64,000 nt of DNA from Paludibacteraceae bacterium (GTDB lineage: Bacteria; Bacteroidota; Bacteroidia; Bacteroidales; Paludibacteraceae): assembly GCA_017527495.1 (NCBI GenBank), contig JAFXPY010000033.1, positions 1-64,000 of the forward strand. The letters run 5' to 3'. The first letter of the stretch is position 1, and each line of letters begins with the position of its first letter. Shown one piece after another: positions 52,789 through 61,988 of this stretch. Under the pieces are notes generated by a model. The model had not been told where the DNA came from. It made no database searches and saw nothing but the letters and a program-made list of their open reading frames with translations. The position numbers and the translations under genes are program-made.

Positions 52789-53725
52789 CTTTTTTTGTCG
52801 GTTGATATGTTTTGATAAAGTAAGGTGGGCGTTTTTTTGTCTCGTTGAATATCTTGCCTAAGTATTCACCGATTATTCCAATCGAGAGCAATTGAATACC
52901 GCCAAGGAATAGTATCGTAACCATTATTGTCGGGTAGCCTGCCACTGGGTCGCCAAAAATCCACGTAGTGATGAGGATATATATTAGATAGCAGAAGGCG
53001 ACAAAAGAAACCAATAAACCTATAAATGTTGAAATCCTCAGAGGTGCAATAGTGTAGCTTGTTATTCCGTTAATTGCAAGACTGACGAGTTGTCCGAATG
53101 TCCATTTTGTTTCGCCTTGTTGCCGTTCGTTTTGGTCGTAGAATATTCCTTTTTTATTATATCCAATCCAAGAGTAAAGTCCTTTGGTGTTGCGTTCTGT
53201 TTCGCGCATTTGCTGCAGTGCGAGTATGCATGAGCGATTGAGCAAGCGGAAATCGCCGGTATTTTGTTGAATTGGTATGCGTGTGAGGCGTTGCAGAAAA
53301 CGATAGTACCAGCGGGACGATTGTTTTTTGAACCAGCTTTCTTTGCTTGTTCGTCGTTGAGCATAGACATCATCATAACCTTCTTCAAAATAATGTAGCA
53401 TTTCCGGAATGACGCTGATAGGGTGTTGCATGTCGGCATCCATAATGATTACCCCGTCGGAATCAATATGGTCAAATCCGGCCATCATAGCAATCTCTTT
53501 GCCGTAATTGCGCGAGAGGTCAATGTATGAGAAATGTTGCGGGTCGCGTTGGTGGAGAACTATCATTTGTTGCAGAGTATGGTCGGTGGAACCATCGTTG
53601 ACGAGCAGGAATTCCCAATCGTAGTCCGGATTGTCGGCAAGAACTTGCAACATTTGTTGTTCAAGCAGGGCAAATGATTCTTCCTCATTATACGCCGGCA
53701 GCAGTATGGTTATTTTCTTTTTCAT
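52781..53725 (-). CDS. Polyprenyl-phosphate glycosyltransferase (GtrB/ArnC-like GT2)
   Basis: A 314-residue protein. The GT2 domain (1-220) has 'ITILLPAYNEEESF', 'FLLVNDGSTDHT', 'SRNYGKEIAMMAGFDHIDSDGVIIMDADMQHP' (DAD), and 'QRRTSKESWFKKQSSRWYYRFLQRLTRIPIQQNTGDFRLLNR'. Two C-terminal helices (about 235-300) anchor it. This is the pattern of GtrB, ArnC and DPM-type enzymes, which put one sugar on undecaprenyl phosphate from a nucleotide-sugar. It overlaps the upstream deacetylase gene by 38 bases and GT87 by 8. Confidence 0.9.
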   Translation of the reverse strand: MKKKITILLPAYNEEESFALLEQQMLQVLADNPDYDWEFLLVNDGSTDHTLQQMIVLHQRDPQHFSYIDLSRNYGKEIAMMAGFDHIDSDGVIIMDADMQHPISVIPEMLHYFEEGYDDVYAQRRTSKESWFKKQSSRWYYRFLQRLTRIPIQQNTGDFRLLNRSCILALQQMRETERNTKGLYSWIGYNKKGIFYDQNERQQGETKWTFGQLVSLAINGITSYTIAPLRISTFIGLLVSFVAFCYLIYILITTWIFGDPVAGYPTIMVTILFLGGIQLLSIGIIGEYLGKIFNETKKRPPYFIKTYQPTKKDE

Positions 53726-54905
53726 TTTTCAGATAGTGTTGAGTAAATTCGGTGTAGGTAATGAATTGTGCTTGCTCTTGTTGGAATGTGTTGATTAGTC
53801 TTCGAAGCCTATCTTGCATATTTTTTCCTGCATTTCGTTTTATGACGAATGGTATTTTCCATTCCTTATGCTCATGCAGGTTGGTGAATTCGTATGGGTG
53901 GAAATAGATTACAAAAAGTCCGTCGTAGTTGAGAGTGTATTGGCACATTGCAAGGTAGAGGTATAGTGGGTAGTTGTGGCATGCGAGCCAGAAGACGGGT
54001 AGGCGGAGGTGTGGTGTTACTGATGTTGGTATTTGCAGTACTTTTCCTTTCATGAATGGTAGTCGCGGTACGTCAAGATGCATATATCTGCCTGGAATGA
54101 AAGCAGGGTGAAGTGATGAGTTGTAGAGGTAGCCGGCGTCTTCAATTTTTTGTTCCGGGACATCGAGCATACGCGGTTGGCGATATCCGTTGATGTCTTT
54201 ATTGCTGAGCTGTTGCAGTATGTCTTTTGATTTTTCTATGTCGTCGGGTTGCGGGTTGAAGTGGTCGCATGCATGTGAGGCTATCTCGTGTCCCTCGTCG
54301 ATAATTCTTTTGAATGTCAGAGGTGCATTTTGTGCAAAGTTGGTGGTGCAGAAAAATGTGGCTTTAATGCCTGTTTCTTTGAATATGTCAAGCACAAGAT
54401 TTGTTCCTTCTTCTGCCACTTCGATTTGTTTTTTGAAATCAATATCTACGCCTTGTTCGCGCGGGAGGTCAAATTCTTCGGTGTCAAGGCTCATCAACAC
54501 ATAGTTGGGATAGTTTTTTTTGTGGGGTTTATATACCCAATGAAGTATTGCGTACTGTACAAGCATAGCCACAGCCATAACGGCAATAGGTGCAATGAGT
54601 TTGTGCATGCCGAGCCAAAGAAATAAGTTGAGCAAAATGATATGCAGAATAAAGTTTATGGCATGGCTGCCTGAAAATCCGATAAACTTAGTCCACGAAG
54701 GTTTAGAGCGAAAGGTAAAATATGATGTAGCGAAGAAATTTCCGACAAAACTTATCAGATAACCCGCTATGTATGCTGCGTTGATTGGTGCATTGCAGAG
54801 CAGGAGTAGGTAGTAGATGCCATAATGGACACCGGCAGCACAGCCGCCAACAATGCAAAAGCGCAGAAAAGAGAGATATTTGTCGGGAATGTCAAATTTC
54901 ATCAT
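53688..54905 (-). CDS. GtrA-like membrane domain fused to a polysaccharide deacetylase
   Basis: A 405-residue two-domain protein. Residues about 10-125 are a four-helix GtrA domain ('FLRFCIVGGCAAGVHYGIYYLLL', 'YLISFVGNFFATSYFTFRS', 'AMLVQYAILHWVYKPHKK'), the usual undecaprenyl-phosphate-sugar flippase. Residues about 135-400 are a NodB-type deacetylase with 'LMSLDTEEFDLP' (D141 region), zinc motif 'SHACDH' (H211, H215), 'RQPRM' (about 240) and 'YFHPYEF' (about 340), the branch with FHPxE as in DUF3473/XrtA-linked enzymes. The start is ATG 54903-54905 (or 54902), overlapping the antiporter stop by one base. The fusion joins flipping with deacylation of the same lipid-linked sugar, next to a GtrB and a GT-C transferase. 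Confidence 0.85.
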   Translation of the reverse strand: MMKFDIPDKYLSFLRFCIVGGCAAGVHYGIYYLLLLCNAPINAAYIAGYLISFVGNFFATSYFTFRSKPSWTKFIGFSGSHAINFILHIILLNLFLWLGMHKLIAPIAVMAVAMLVQYAILHWVYKPHKKNYPNYVLMSLDTEEFDLPREQGVDIDFKKQIEVAEEGTNLVLDIFKETGIKATFFCTTNFAQNAPLTFKRIIDEGHEIASHACDHFNPQPDDIEKSKDILQQLSNKDINGYRQPRMLDVPEQKIEDAGYLYNSSLHPAFIPGRYMHLDVPRLPFMKGKVLQIPTSVTPHLRLPVFWLACHNYPLYLYLAMCQYTLNYDGLFVIYFHPYEFTNLHEHKEWKIPFVIKRNAGKNMQDRLRRLINTFQQEQAQFITYTEFTQHYLKNEKENNHTAAGV

Positions 54906-55894
54906 TAAATACCCATTAGGCGGTATGTTAGATATACAGCGTACACAAGTAGCATAAGCAGACCGCCCCACCAGCGTATTTTATGTTCTTTGTCGGCTGC
55001 AACAATAACGAGAAGCATAAACGAACCGAGAGCAGTTACCAAAGCGTCGAAAACAATACCATCATAAGCAGGTAGGTCGGTGATAATAGCGCTTGTACCA
55101 AGCACGAAGAATACGTTGAAAATGTTTGACCCAAGCACATTTCCGAGTGCGAGGTCGGTGTTTTTCTTGTAGGCAGCGACAACCGATGTTACCAATTCTG
55201 GGAGTGATGTTCCGAGTGCAACTATCGTCAGACCGATGATAGCATCGCTAACACCCATACTTTTTGCCAATGCTGTTGCGCCATCAACAACAGAGTCGCC
55301 GCCGAAAATTAAACTAACCAACCCGACAAGTGTGAGCAACAATGCTTTCCATATAGATCGTGGTTGAGTCTGGTTTGATGTCTCTTCTGAAGTATCAGCT
55401 TTTCTGCTTCGCAGAGTGTAAACTAAGAATCCGACAAAGACCACTAACAAAATTATACCTTCAAATCTTGATATGGCATCAGGGTGTCCTAATGTTGCCA
55501 TCAGTAAAACAGCAATCGCAGCTGCAAAGCCTAACCAGATATTATAGTCTTTCAGTCCTCTCTTGGCAGCCACCGGGTGGACGAGTGCTGTAGCACCCAA
55601 AATAATCAAGATGTTAATCATGTTTGAGCCTAAAATGTTGGTAATGGCGAGGTCGGTATTTCCTTTCGTTGCTGAAAGCATATTTACTACAAACTCAGGC
55701 ATTGAAGTGCCAAATGCTACAACTGTGAGACCAATAACGAGGTTTGATATGCCCCAATGGCGAGCAATGTCTGATGCTCCATCAACGAGCCAATCAGCTC
55801 CCTTGACAAGCAATACAAAGCCTATGATGATAAGAATAATCTGTCCCCAAAGATGTTCAAGAAGCGGGGCAATAAGTTGGTCAATATAATCCAT
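54905..55894 (-). CDS. Calcium/sodium antiporter (CaCA family, YrbG-like)
   Basis: A 329-residue membrane protein made of two inverted repeats, each with 'GxxxLVxGADWLVDGA...G', 'VVAFGTSMPEFVVN' or 'IVALGTSLPELVTS' (GTSxPE alpha-repeat), and 'NILGSNMINILIILG' or 'GNVLGSNIFNVFFVLG'. These are the ion-binding repeats of K+-independent Na+/Ca2+ exchangers in inner membranes. It starts 5 bases after the ychF stop and overlaps the deacetylase-fusion start by one base. Confidence 0.9.
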   Translation of the reverse strand: MDYIDQLIAPLLEHLWGQIILIIIGFVLLVKGADWLVDGASDIARHWGISNLVIGLTVVAFGTSMPEFVVNMLSATKGNTDLAITNILGSNMINILIILGATALVHPVAAKRGLKDYNIWLGFAAAIAVLLMATLGHPDAISRFEGIILLVVFVGFLVYTLRSRKADTSEETSNQTQPRSIWKALLLTLVGLVSLIFGGDSVVDGATALAKSMGVSDAIIGLTIVALGTSLPELVTSVVAAYKKNTDLALGNVLGSNIFNVFFVLGTSAIITDLPAYDGIVFDALVTALGSFMLLVIVAADKEHKIRWWGGLLMLLVYAVYLTYRLMGI

Positions 55895-55899
55895 CGTTT

Positions 55900-57006
55900 C
55901 TATACATTAAATCTGAAGTGCATGATGTCGCCATCTTGTACAATATAGTCTTTACCTTCTATTGATAGTTTTCCGGCTTCTCGGCATGCGGCTTCTGAAC
56001 CGAGTTGGTCGAAATCGGTGTATTTAATCACTTCTGCGCGTATAAATCCGCGTTCGAAGTCGGTATGTATCACTCCTGCACATTGTGGTGCTTTCATCCC
56101 TTCAACAAAAGTCCATGCGCGTACCTCGTCGCTTCCCGCGGTGAGGAAAGTGCGGAGACGCAAGATGTGATAGGCTGATTTGATAAGGCGAGAAACGCCT
56201 GACTCTTCAAGCCCGATTTCGTTCAGGAACATTTGGCGTTCTTCGTATGTTTCAAGTTCGGCTATTTCGGATTCTATTTTTGCCGCCACAACGAGCACTT
56301 CTGCATGTTCGTTCTCAACGGCTTTCCTTACTTCTTCAACATAGTGATTGCCGCCAACGGCAGCTGCTTCATCAACATTGCAAACATAAAGAACAGGCTT
56401 GTTCGTAAGCAGGAACAAATCGTGTGCAACTTGTTCTTCTTCTTTATTTTCCAGTTGTACTGTTCTTGCAGCAAATCCTTGTTCGAGAGCTTTTTTGTAT
56501 TTTTCAAGCACCCCTACAGCTATCTTTGCTTGTTTGTCTTGTCCGGCACCGGCTTTTTTGCGCGTTTTGTCGAATTGCGAATCAACTGTCTCAAGGTCTT
56601 TGATGAGCAATTCTGCATCAATAATTTCTTTGTCTCTAATAGGGTTGACAGAGCCGTCCACATGTGTAACATTGTCATCGTCGAAACAACGGAGAACATG
56701 GATTATAGCGTCTGTTTCGCGTATGTTAGCTAAGAATTTATTGCCGAGTCCTTCGCCTTTGCTTGCTCCTTTAACCAATCCTGCAATGTCAACAATCTCA
56801 ACTGTCGCCGGAATAATGCCTCGTTCAGGATGGCATAATTCAGCAAGGCGATTGAGACGTTCGTCGGGAACGGTTATTTTGCCCACGTTAGGTTCTATCG
56901 TGCAAAAAGGGAAGTTGGCTGATTGAGCTTTTGTGTTGGAAAGACAATTGAAAAGAGTTGATTTGCCCACATTAGGTAGGCCTACTATTCCGCATTGAAG
57001 TGACAT
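55900..57006 (-). CDS. ychF: Ribosome-binding ATPase/GTPase YchF
   Basis: A 368-residue Obg-family protein: Walker A 'GIVGLPNVGKSTLFN', G2/G3 region 'VDIAGLVKGASKGEGLGNKFL', 'PVLYVCNVDE' and the C-terminal TGS domain ('VIHTDFERGFIRAEVIKYTDFDQLGSEAACREAGKLSIEGKDYIVQDGDIMHFRFNV'). Family proteins prefer ATP and bind 70S ribosomes. A TAAATTTG -7 box (57046-57053, minus) precedes it, with no clear -33. It heads the five-gene minus-strand run. Confidence 0.95.
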   Translation of the reverse strand: MSLQCGIVGLPNVGKSTLFNCLSNTKAQSANFPFCTIEPNVGKITVPDERLNRLAELCHPERGIIPATVEIVDIAGLVKGASKGEGLGNKFLANIRETDAIIHVLRCFDDDNVTHVDGSVNPIRDKEIIDAELLIKDLETVDSQFDKTRKKAGAGQDKQAKIAVGVLEKYKKALEQGFAARTVQLENKEEEQVAHDLFLLTNKPVLYVCNVDEAAAVGGNHYVEEVRKAVENEHAEVLVVAAKIESEIAELETYEERQMFLNEIGLEESGVSRLIKSAYHILRLRTFLTAGSDEVRAWTFVEGMKAPQCAGVIHTDFERGFIRAEVIKYTDFDQLGSEAACREAGKLSIEGKDYIVQDGDIMHFRFNV

Positions 57007-57159
57007 ATATGCTGTTTTTTGTTAGTTAAAAATCAATATAGCCTACAAATTTACAAAATATTAATTAAATAAAAATGATTTTTACTTTATTTAACATGAA
57101 AAAAAGCAAAAAATTAACATTGTGGCACAAAAATTGCAATTTATATGACAAAAAAATAT

Positions 57160-57167
57160 TATATTTG
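57160..57167 (+). promoter_or_regulatory. -7 box of rprXY
   Basis: TATATTTG lies 73 bases before ATG 57241. The -33 region is only TTGC-like (about 57134), so this promoter may be weak or regulated. Confidence 0.45.
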
Positions 57168-57240
57168 CAAATTGAATGTTTTTAGCTAAAAACACAATTT
57201 TATTTTATTAATTAAATTACCTAAACCAAGACTAAATTTT

Positions 57241-58719
57241 ATGAGAGACGTAACTCTAATAACTATCATGGCGCTGACCATAATTGCCCTTATTGCAGTT
57301 CAAACGTCGATGAATGATCGTTTGATGCGAGCTAAGGTAGAGCAATATGATCAAGCCGTCAACATGGCTCTTGTTCACACAACACATTTCTTTGAGGACA
57401 AAGAGGCACTTCTTTATGTATCAGAAACTTTGGGTGAAGGTGATGCTGATTTGCAACATCACCTTGACAGCTTGACTAACCAAATGCATTATATTGCACC
57501 TCTGATTCGTCAGAATATGAATAAGGGTGATGAGAGTGTAGACAAAGTAGTTGATATACTTCACGACAATCTGAGTGTGAATCTCGAAAAAACAATGTAT
57601 GTGCTCGAAAAGTCGGCTTTTCGGTGGATTTTCGATGTTGAAGAAACCAATCTCAAAGAAAGACTTGATTTCGATGAGATGAGAGAAGTGTTGAAAAATC
57701 ACTTTGCAATGTATGACATATTCGATCCGTTTGAGTTTGCGGTCTATGATCAACACAATCGTTTGGTATATAGTTCACCTAAAGTGGTCGATATCAGTCG
57801 TGTGCGCAAGCCGACATTTGTTTATGAGTGCCCATTGTTTCCTATGAGCGTAGAGGGCGGGCAAGCAAAGATACAAGTCGTTTTTCCGACTATAAAAAGT
57901 TTGCGTATCGACAATATGCGCAGTACGATTCCAACAATTATTCTCGTCGTTCTTGTGTTTGTCATTTTCGTTTATACCATAATTATAATCAAGCGTCAGC
58001 GTGGTGTAAATGAATTGAAAAACGATTTTATCAACAACATGACTCATGAGTTCAAAACACCTTTATCAGCTATTTCGTTAGCCACAGAGATGCTTGGGGA
58101 TTCAGATGTCGAAAAAACGCCACAAATGATAGAGCGTCTTTCTACAACGATCAGGTCGGAATCCAAACGATTGCAGATACTGGTTGATAAAGTGCTGCAA
58201 TTAGCGTCTTATGAAAAAGGCTCTACTCCAATCAAGCTTACCGACATTCATTTGCACTCTCTTATTTCAGATGTTTGTAAGTCTTGTGAATTCAATATAG
58301 CGCATGTCGGCGGGAGTTTACAGCTTGAGCTTGATGCTCAGTACGATCTTGTGTTGGCAGACGAAGTGCATTTCAGTAATTTGATGTTCAACATGATTGA
58401 CAATGCAGTCAAGTATCGATCGGCAGAGCGGCCACTCAAAATAGTGATTCGTACCAGTAGTAATCAGGAGGGAACTATCCAAATTACAATAGAAGACAAT
58501 GGAATCGGAATTTCAAAAGAAGATCAAAAACATATTTTCGACAAATTTTTTAGAGTAAACACGCATAATGTACATGATGTGAAGGGCTATGGAATAGGTC
58601 TGACTTATGTAAAGCGAATTATAGAGGCTCACCATGGACAAATAAGACTTACTTCACAGCTCAATGAAGGCACACAATTCATACTTATTTTACCAACTCT
58701 GATGATAAATGATAATTAA
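57241..58719 (+). CDS. rprX: Sensor histidine kinase RprX-like
   Basis: A 492-residue membrane kinase. One N-terminal helix (about 5-21) and another (about 230-250) enclose a periplasmic sensor. The HisKA region has 'INNMTHEFKTPLSAISLATEML' with H269 as the phosphorylated residue. HATPase_c has 'NLMFNMIDNAVKYRS' (N box), 'IEDNGIGISKEDQ' (G1), 'FDKFFRVNTHNVHDVKGYGIGLTYVKRII' (F/G2). It pairs with the response regulator 38 bases downstream. In Bacteroides fragilis the pair RprX/RprY affects membrane transport and tetracycline response; function here is inferred from the regulator's strong similarity. Confidence 0.9.
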   Translation: MRDVTLITIMALTIIALIAVQTSMNDRLMRAKVEQYDQAVNMALVHTTHFFEDKEALLYVSETLGEGDADLQHHLDSLTNQMHYIAPLIRQNMNKGDESVDKVVDILHDNLSVNLEKTMYVLEKSAFRWIFDVEETNLKERLDFDEMREVLKNHFAMYDIFDPFEFAVYDQHNRLVYSSPKVVDISRVRKPTFVYECPLFPMSVEGGQAKIQVVFPTIKSLRIDNMRSTIPTIILVVLVFVIFVYTIIIIKRQRGVNELKNDFINNMTHEFKTPLSAISLATEMLGDSDVEKTPQMIERLSTTIRSESKRLQILVDKVLQLASYEKGSTPIKLTDIHLHSLISDVCKSCEFNIAHVGGSLQLELDAQYDLVLADEVHFSNLMFNMIDNAVKYRSAERPLKIVIRTSSNQEGTIQITIEDNGIGISKEDQKHIFDKFFRVNTHNVHDVKGYGIGLTYVKRIIEAHHGQIRLTSQLNEGTQFILILPTLMINDN

Positions 58720-58757
58720 TAAATATTTGTATTAACTTTTAAACAACCCCAACCACT

Positions 58758-59465
58758 ATGATTCAAGAAAAATTGAAGATTTTATTGTGCGAGGATGATG
58801 AGAACTTCGGTGCGCTTTTGCAGGAGTATCTCAACAGCAAAGGTTTTGATTGCGACCTCGTAGGTAATGGTGAGGATGGCTACCACGCTTTCTCTCACAA
58901 GTTGTACGACATTTGTCTGTTAGATGTTATGATGCCGAAAAAAGATGGTTTCATGCTTGCAGACGAAATTCGCCAAACCAATATTGACGTACCAATTATT
59001 TTCCTTACGGCTAAGCAAAGTAAGGAAGATACAATCCGTGGCTTCAAGATTGGTGCTGACGACTATATTACTAAACCTTTTTCGATGGAAGAATTGACCT
59101 GTCGAATCAGTAGTATAATGCGTCGTGTCAAAGGTAACAAAAAGCAGAAAGCTGTTGTTTTCCATTTGGGTGAGTATGTTTTTGATTCTCAAAGACAAGT
59201 TCTTGTCTATGAAAATCAGGAGATGAAACTCACAACAAAGGAAAATGAGCTTCTCAAACTTCTTGCGCAGAATGCCAATCATATACTTGAGAGGCAGTAT
59301 GCACTGAAAACAATCTGGGTTGACGACAACTATTTCAATGCCCGTTCGATGGATGTGTATATCACTAAGTTGAGGAAGTTGTTGCAAGAAGATCCGAATG
59401 TGGGAATAATTAATGTGCATGGCAAAGGCTACAAATTGATTATTCCGGACGGAAGTATTGACTAA
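58758..59465 (+). CDS. rprY: Response regulator RprY-like (OmpR family)
   Basis: A 235-residue regulator. The receiver has acidic pair 'EDDEN', phospho-acceptor D56 in 'CLLDVMMPKKDGF', T/S 'FLTAK' and K 'YITKPFSMEEL'. The C-terminal winged helix (about 130-232) has 'TKENELLKLLAQNANHILERQYALKTIW' and 'SMDVYITKLRKLL'. These stretches match RprY of Bacteroides closely. It follows rprX and ends before a strong terminator. Confidence 0.92.
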   Translation: MIQEKLKILLCEDDENFGALLQEYLNSKGFDCDLVGNGEDGYHAFSHKLYDICLLDVMMPKKDGFMLADEIRQTNIDVPIIFLTAKQSKEDTIRGFKIGADDYITKPFSMEELTCRISSIMRRVKGNKKQKAVVFHLGEYVFDSQRQVLVYENQEMKLTTKENELLKLLAQNANHILERQYALKTIWVDDNYFNARSMDVYITKLRKLLQEDPNVGIINVHGKGYKLIIPDGSID

Positions 59466-59476
59466 TTTTATTAACT

Positions 59477-59518
59477 GTGTCAGATTGGTGTAGAAGCACC
59501 AATCTGGCACTAATTTTT
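59477..59518 (+). terminator. Terminator after rprY
   Basis: GTGTCAGATTGGTG (59477-59490) pairs with CACCAATCTGGCAC (59497-59510) over 14 bp with one wobble, followed by TAATTTTTT. The stem sits only 18 bases before the next start. Confidence 0.75.
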
Positions 59519-59527
59519 TCAAATGAT

Positions 59528-59977
59528 ATGATACTTGATAAGTTAGAAAATGGGCATAAGTATGACAGCCTAAATCCACGTTTTAAGGCTGCTTTCGATT
59601 TCTTGCTCAACAATGATTTACTTGCACTTGAGGCAGGAAAAATACAATTGGATGGTACTGATTTGGTTGTCAATGTGAACAATTTTGAGGGTAAGGCAGA
59701 AGAAAATTGCCGAATGGAAAGCCATCAAAATTTCATTGATATTCAGTTGCCGGTCAGTGCTGATGAGTTTATGGGTTGGAAAGCTCGTACTGAATTGAAA
59801 CAGATTACAACTCCCTACAATCCGGAAAAAGATGTTGAGTTTTATGCTGATGCTGCAAGCTCGCTCTTTGTTGTTCCGGCAGGTCATTTTGCAATATTCT
59901 TCCCCGAAGATGGACACCAACCCGGTATTGCTCCCGGAAAGAAATACAGAAAGATAATTGTAAAAGTTAGAGTGTGA
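59528..59977 (+). CDS. YhcH/YjgK/YiaL family (DUF386) protein
   Basis: A 149-residue cupin-like protein: 'MILDKLENGHKYDSLNPRFKAAFDFL', 'CRMESHQNFIDIQLPVSADEFMGW', 'DVEFYADAASSLFVVPAGHFAIFFPEDGHQPGIAPG' and 'YRKIIVKVRV'. Members such as NanQ act on sialic-acid or keto-sugar anomers. ATG 59528 begins after the terminator; an earlier in-frame start at 59477 would run through the hairpin. It overlaps the branching-enzyme start by one base (TGATG), so the two are coupled. Confidence 0.88.
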   Translation: MILDKLENGHKYDSLNPRFKAAFDFLLNNDLLALEAGKIQLDGTDLVVNVNNFEGKAEENCRMESHQNFIDIQLPVSADEFMGWKARTELKQITTPYNPEKDVEFYADAASSLFVVPAGHFAIFFPEDGHQPGIAPGKKYRKIIVKVRV

Positions 59978-61983
59978 TGAAAAAACTTGAATTGATAAAG
60001 TCAGACCCTTGGTTAGAACCCTATTCTTCGGCTATAGAGGGTCGATATTTATATGCCTTAGCCACAGAAAAATTGCTGACAGGCGACAAAAAGCTTAAAG
60101 ACTTTGCCAATGGTCATCATTATTTCGGTTTGCATAGAAATAGCGATGGCGGATGGATTCTGCGCGAGTGGGCTCCTAATGCCACTGCAATCTATGTGAA
60201 GGGTGATTTCAATGGTTGGCAAAAATCAGAAGACTATCGTCTGCAGCCTGTAGGTAATGGCAATTGGGAAGGTGTATTCCCTGCTGAGGCTATGCATCAT
60301 GGAGATTTATTCAAACTGCTGGTTGAATGGCAAGGTGGTTATGGTGAGCGTATTCCGTCGTATGCCAATCGTGTGGTGCAAGACGATTGCACAAAGATTT
60401 TTTCTGCACAAGTGTGGGCGCCAGAAAAGCCATATAAACGCAAAGTAAAGAAATTCGTTCCTAACACAGAACCATTGCTGATTTACGAATGCCATATAGG
60501 CATGTCGTCATCGCAAGAAAAAGTATCAACCTACGAGGAGTTTCGCACGCAAGTACTGCCGCGTGTTGATGCTGACGGCTATAATTGTTTGCAAATAATG
60601 GCAATACAAGAGCACCCATATTACGGTTCTTTTGGCTACCATGTATCCAATTTCTTTGCTGCATCAAGCCGTTTCGGAACACCTGACGAACTGAAACACC
60701 TCATCGACGATGCCCATCAGCGAGGAATAGCCGTAATTATGGATATAGTCCATTCTCATGCAGTAAAGAACGAGTTGGAAGGTTTAGGCAATTTCGACGG
60801 AACGCCTTATCAGTATTTCCATGATGGTGCTCGTCGCGAACATCCTGCATGGGATTCGCTTTTGTTCAATTATGGAAAACATGAAGTAATGCATTTTCTT
60901 CTGAGCAACTGTAAGTTCTGGCTCGAAGAGTATGGTTTTGACGGTTTCCGTTTCGATGGCGTAACGTCAATGATATATCGTTCGCATGGTTTGGGCGAAG
61001 ACTTTAATGGTTACGAGTCGTATTACAATCTCAATCAGGATGGTGATGCAATATGTTATCTCACGCTTGCCAACAAGCTTATTCATGAGGTCAATCCGCA
61101 TGCCATCACTATAGCAGAGGAGATGAGCGGAATGCCCGGTCTGGCCTATCCAATCAAAGGCGGCGGAATGGGCTTTGACTATCGTCTTGCAATGGGAATA
61201 CCTGACTTTTGGATTAAGATAATTAAAGAGCGTAAAGACGAAGATTGGGATCCGGGCAATATCCTTTGGGAACTGACCAATCGTCGTGCTGACGAAAAAA
61301 CTGTATCTTATGCAGAGAGTCACGACCAAGCTCTCGTGGGCGACAAGACAATTATTTTCCGTCTCATTGATGCCGAGATGTATTGGCACATGGAGCACGG
61401 ACATAACACATATATGGTTGACAGAGGTCTGGCATTGCATAAAATGATTCGTCTCATCACTGCCTCAACAATCAATGGTGGATATCTCAACTTTATGGGT
61501 AACGAATTTGGTCATCCTGAGTGGATTGATTTTCCGCGCGAAGGCAATGGTTGGTCATGCAAATATGCTCGTCGTCAGTGGGAATTGGTTGACAATCCAA
61601 ATCTCTACTATCATGAATTGGGTGAGTTCGACAAAGCCATGATACACCTAATCGGAGGTCGTAAGGGATTTGAAAATTTACCTTTAGAGTGTCTTTGGAC
61701 AAAAACTGACGATCAAGTAGTAGCATATCGCCGCGATGACCTCATCTTTGTATTTAATTTCAGTGGAGGACGCTCATTCCCTGATTATGGATTCTTGGCT
61801 CCTGAAGGAAAATACAAAGTTGTGCTCAACACCGACAGTGTCCAATTTGCAGGCTTTGGCCTAACTGATGACTCCGTAGAACATTTTACTCAACATGATC
61901 CACTATATGCACCGGACAAGAAAGGTTGGCTCAAATTGTATTTGCCGGCTCGTAGTGCTATGGTATTGAAAAAGATAGATTAA
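59977..61983 (+). CDS. glgB: 1,4-alpha-glucan branching enzyme (GH13_8 type)
   Basis: A 668-residue enzyme that makes alpha-1,6 branches in glycogen. An N-terminal CBM48-like domain (about 45-130, 'WAPNATAIYVKGDFNGWQ') is followed by the GH13 barrel with 'IMDIVHSH', 'YGFDGFRFDGVTSMI' (nucleophile Asp), 'TIAEEMSGMPG' (acid Glu) and 'YAESHDQALVGDK' (third Asp region), then a beta-sandwich C-terminus. The layout 'SYAESHDQALVGDKT' is the eukaryote-like GH13_8 branch rather than E. coli-type GlgB. The start is ATG 59977. No other glycogen genes are nearby. Confidence 0.93.
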   Translation: MKKLELIKSDPWLEPYSSAIEGRYLYALATEKLLTGDKKLKDFANGHHYFGLHRNSDGGWILREWAPNATAIYVKGDFNGWQKSEDYRLQPVGNGNWEGVFPAEAMHHGDLFKLLVEWQGGYGERIPSYANRVVQDDCTKIFSAQVWAPEKPYKRKVKKFVPNTEPLLIYECHIGMSSSQEKVSTYEEFRTQVLPRVDADGYNCLQIMAIQEHPYYGSFGYHVSNFFAASSRFGTPDELKHLIDDAHQRGIAVIMDIVHSHAVKNELEGLGNFDGTPYQYFHDGARREHPAWDSLLFNYGKHEVMHFLLSNCKFWLEEYGFDGFRFDGVTSMIYRSHGLGEDFNGYESYYNLNQDGDAICYLTLANKLIHEVNPHAITIAEEMSGMPGLAYPIKGGGMGFDYRLAMGIPDFWIKIIKERKDEDWDPGNILWELTNRRADEKTVSYAESHDQALVGDKTIIFRLIDAEMYWHMEHGHNTYMVDRGLALHKMIRLITASTINGGYLNFMGNEFGHPEWIDFPREGNGWSCKYARRQWELVDNPNLYYHELGEFDKAMIHLIGGRKGFENLPLECLWTKTDDQVVAYRRDDLIFVFNFSGGRSFPDYGFLAPEGKYKVVLNTDSVQFAGFGLTDDSVEHFTQHDPLYAPDKKGWLKLYLPARSAMVLKKID

Positions 61984-61988
61984 AAGCA

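Noticed and set aside
56233..56926. Two long plus-strand frames (about 166 and 175 residues)
   Set aside because: They are antisense shadows of ychF with Cys/Phe-rich, repetitive composition.
58920..59579. 219-residue minus-strand frame
   Set aside because: It is a shadow of rprY; the plus-strand regulator has all motifs of its family.
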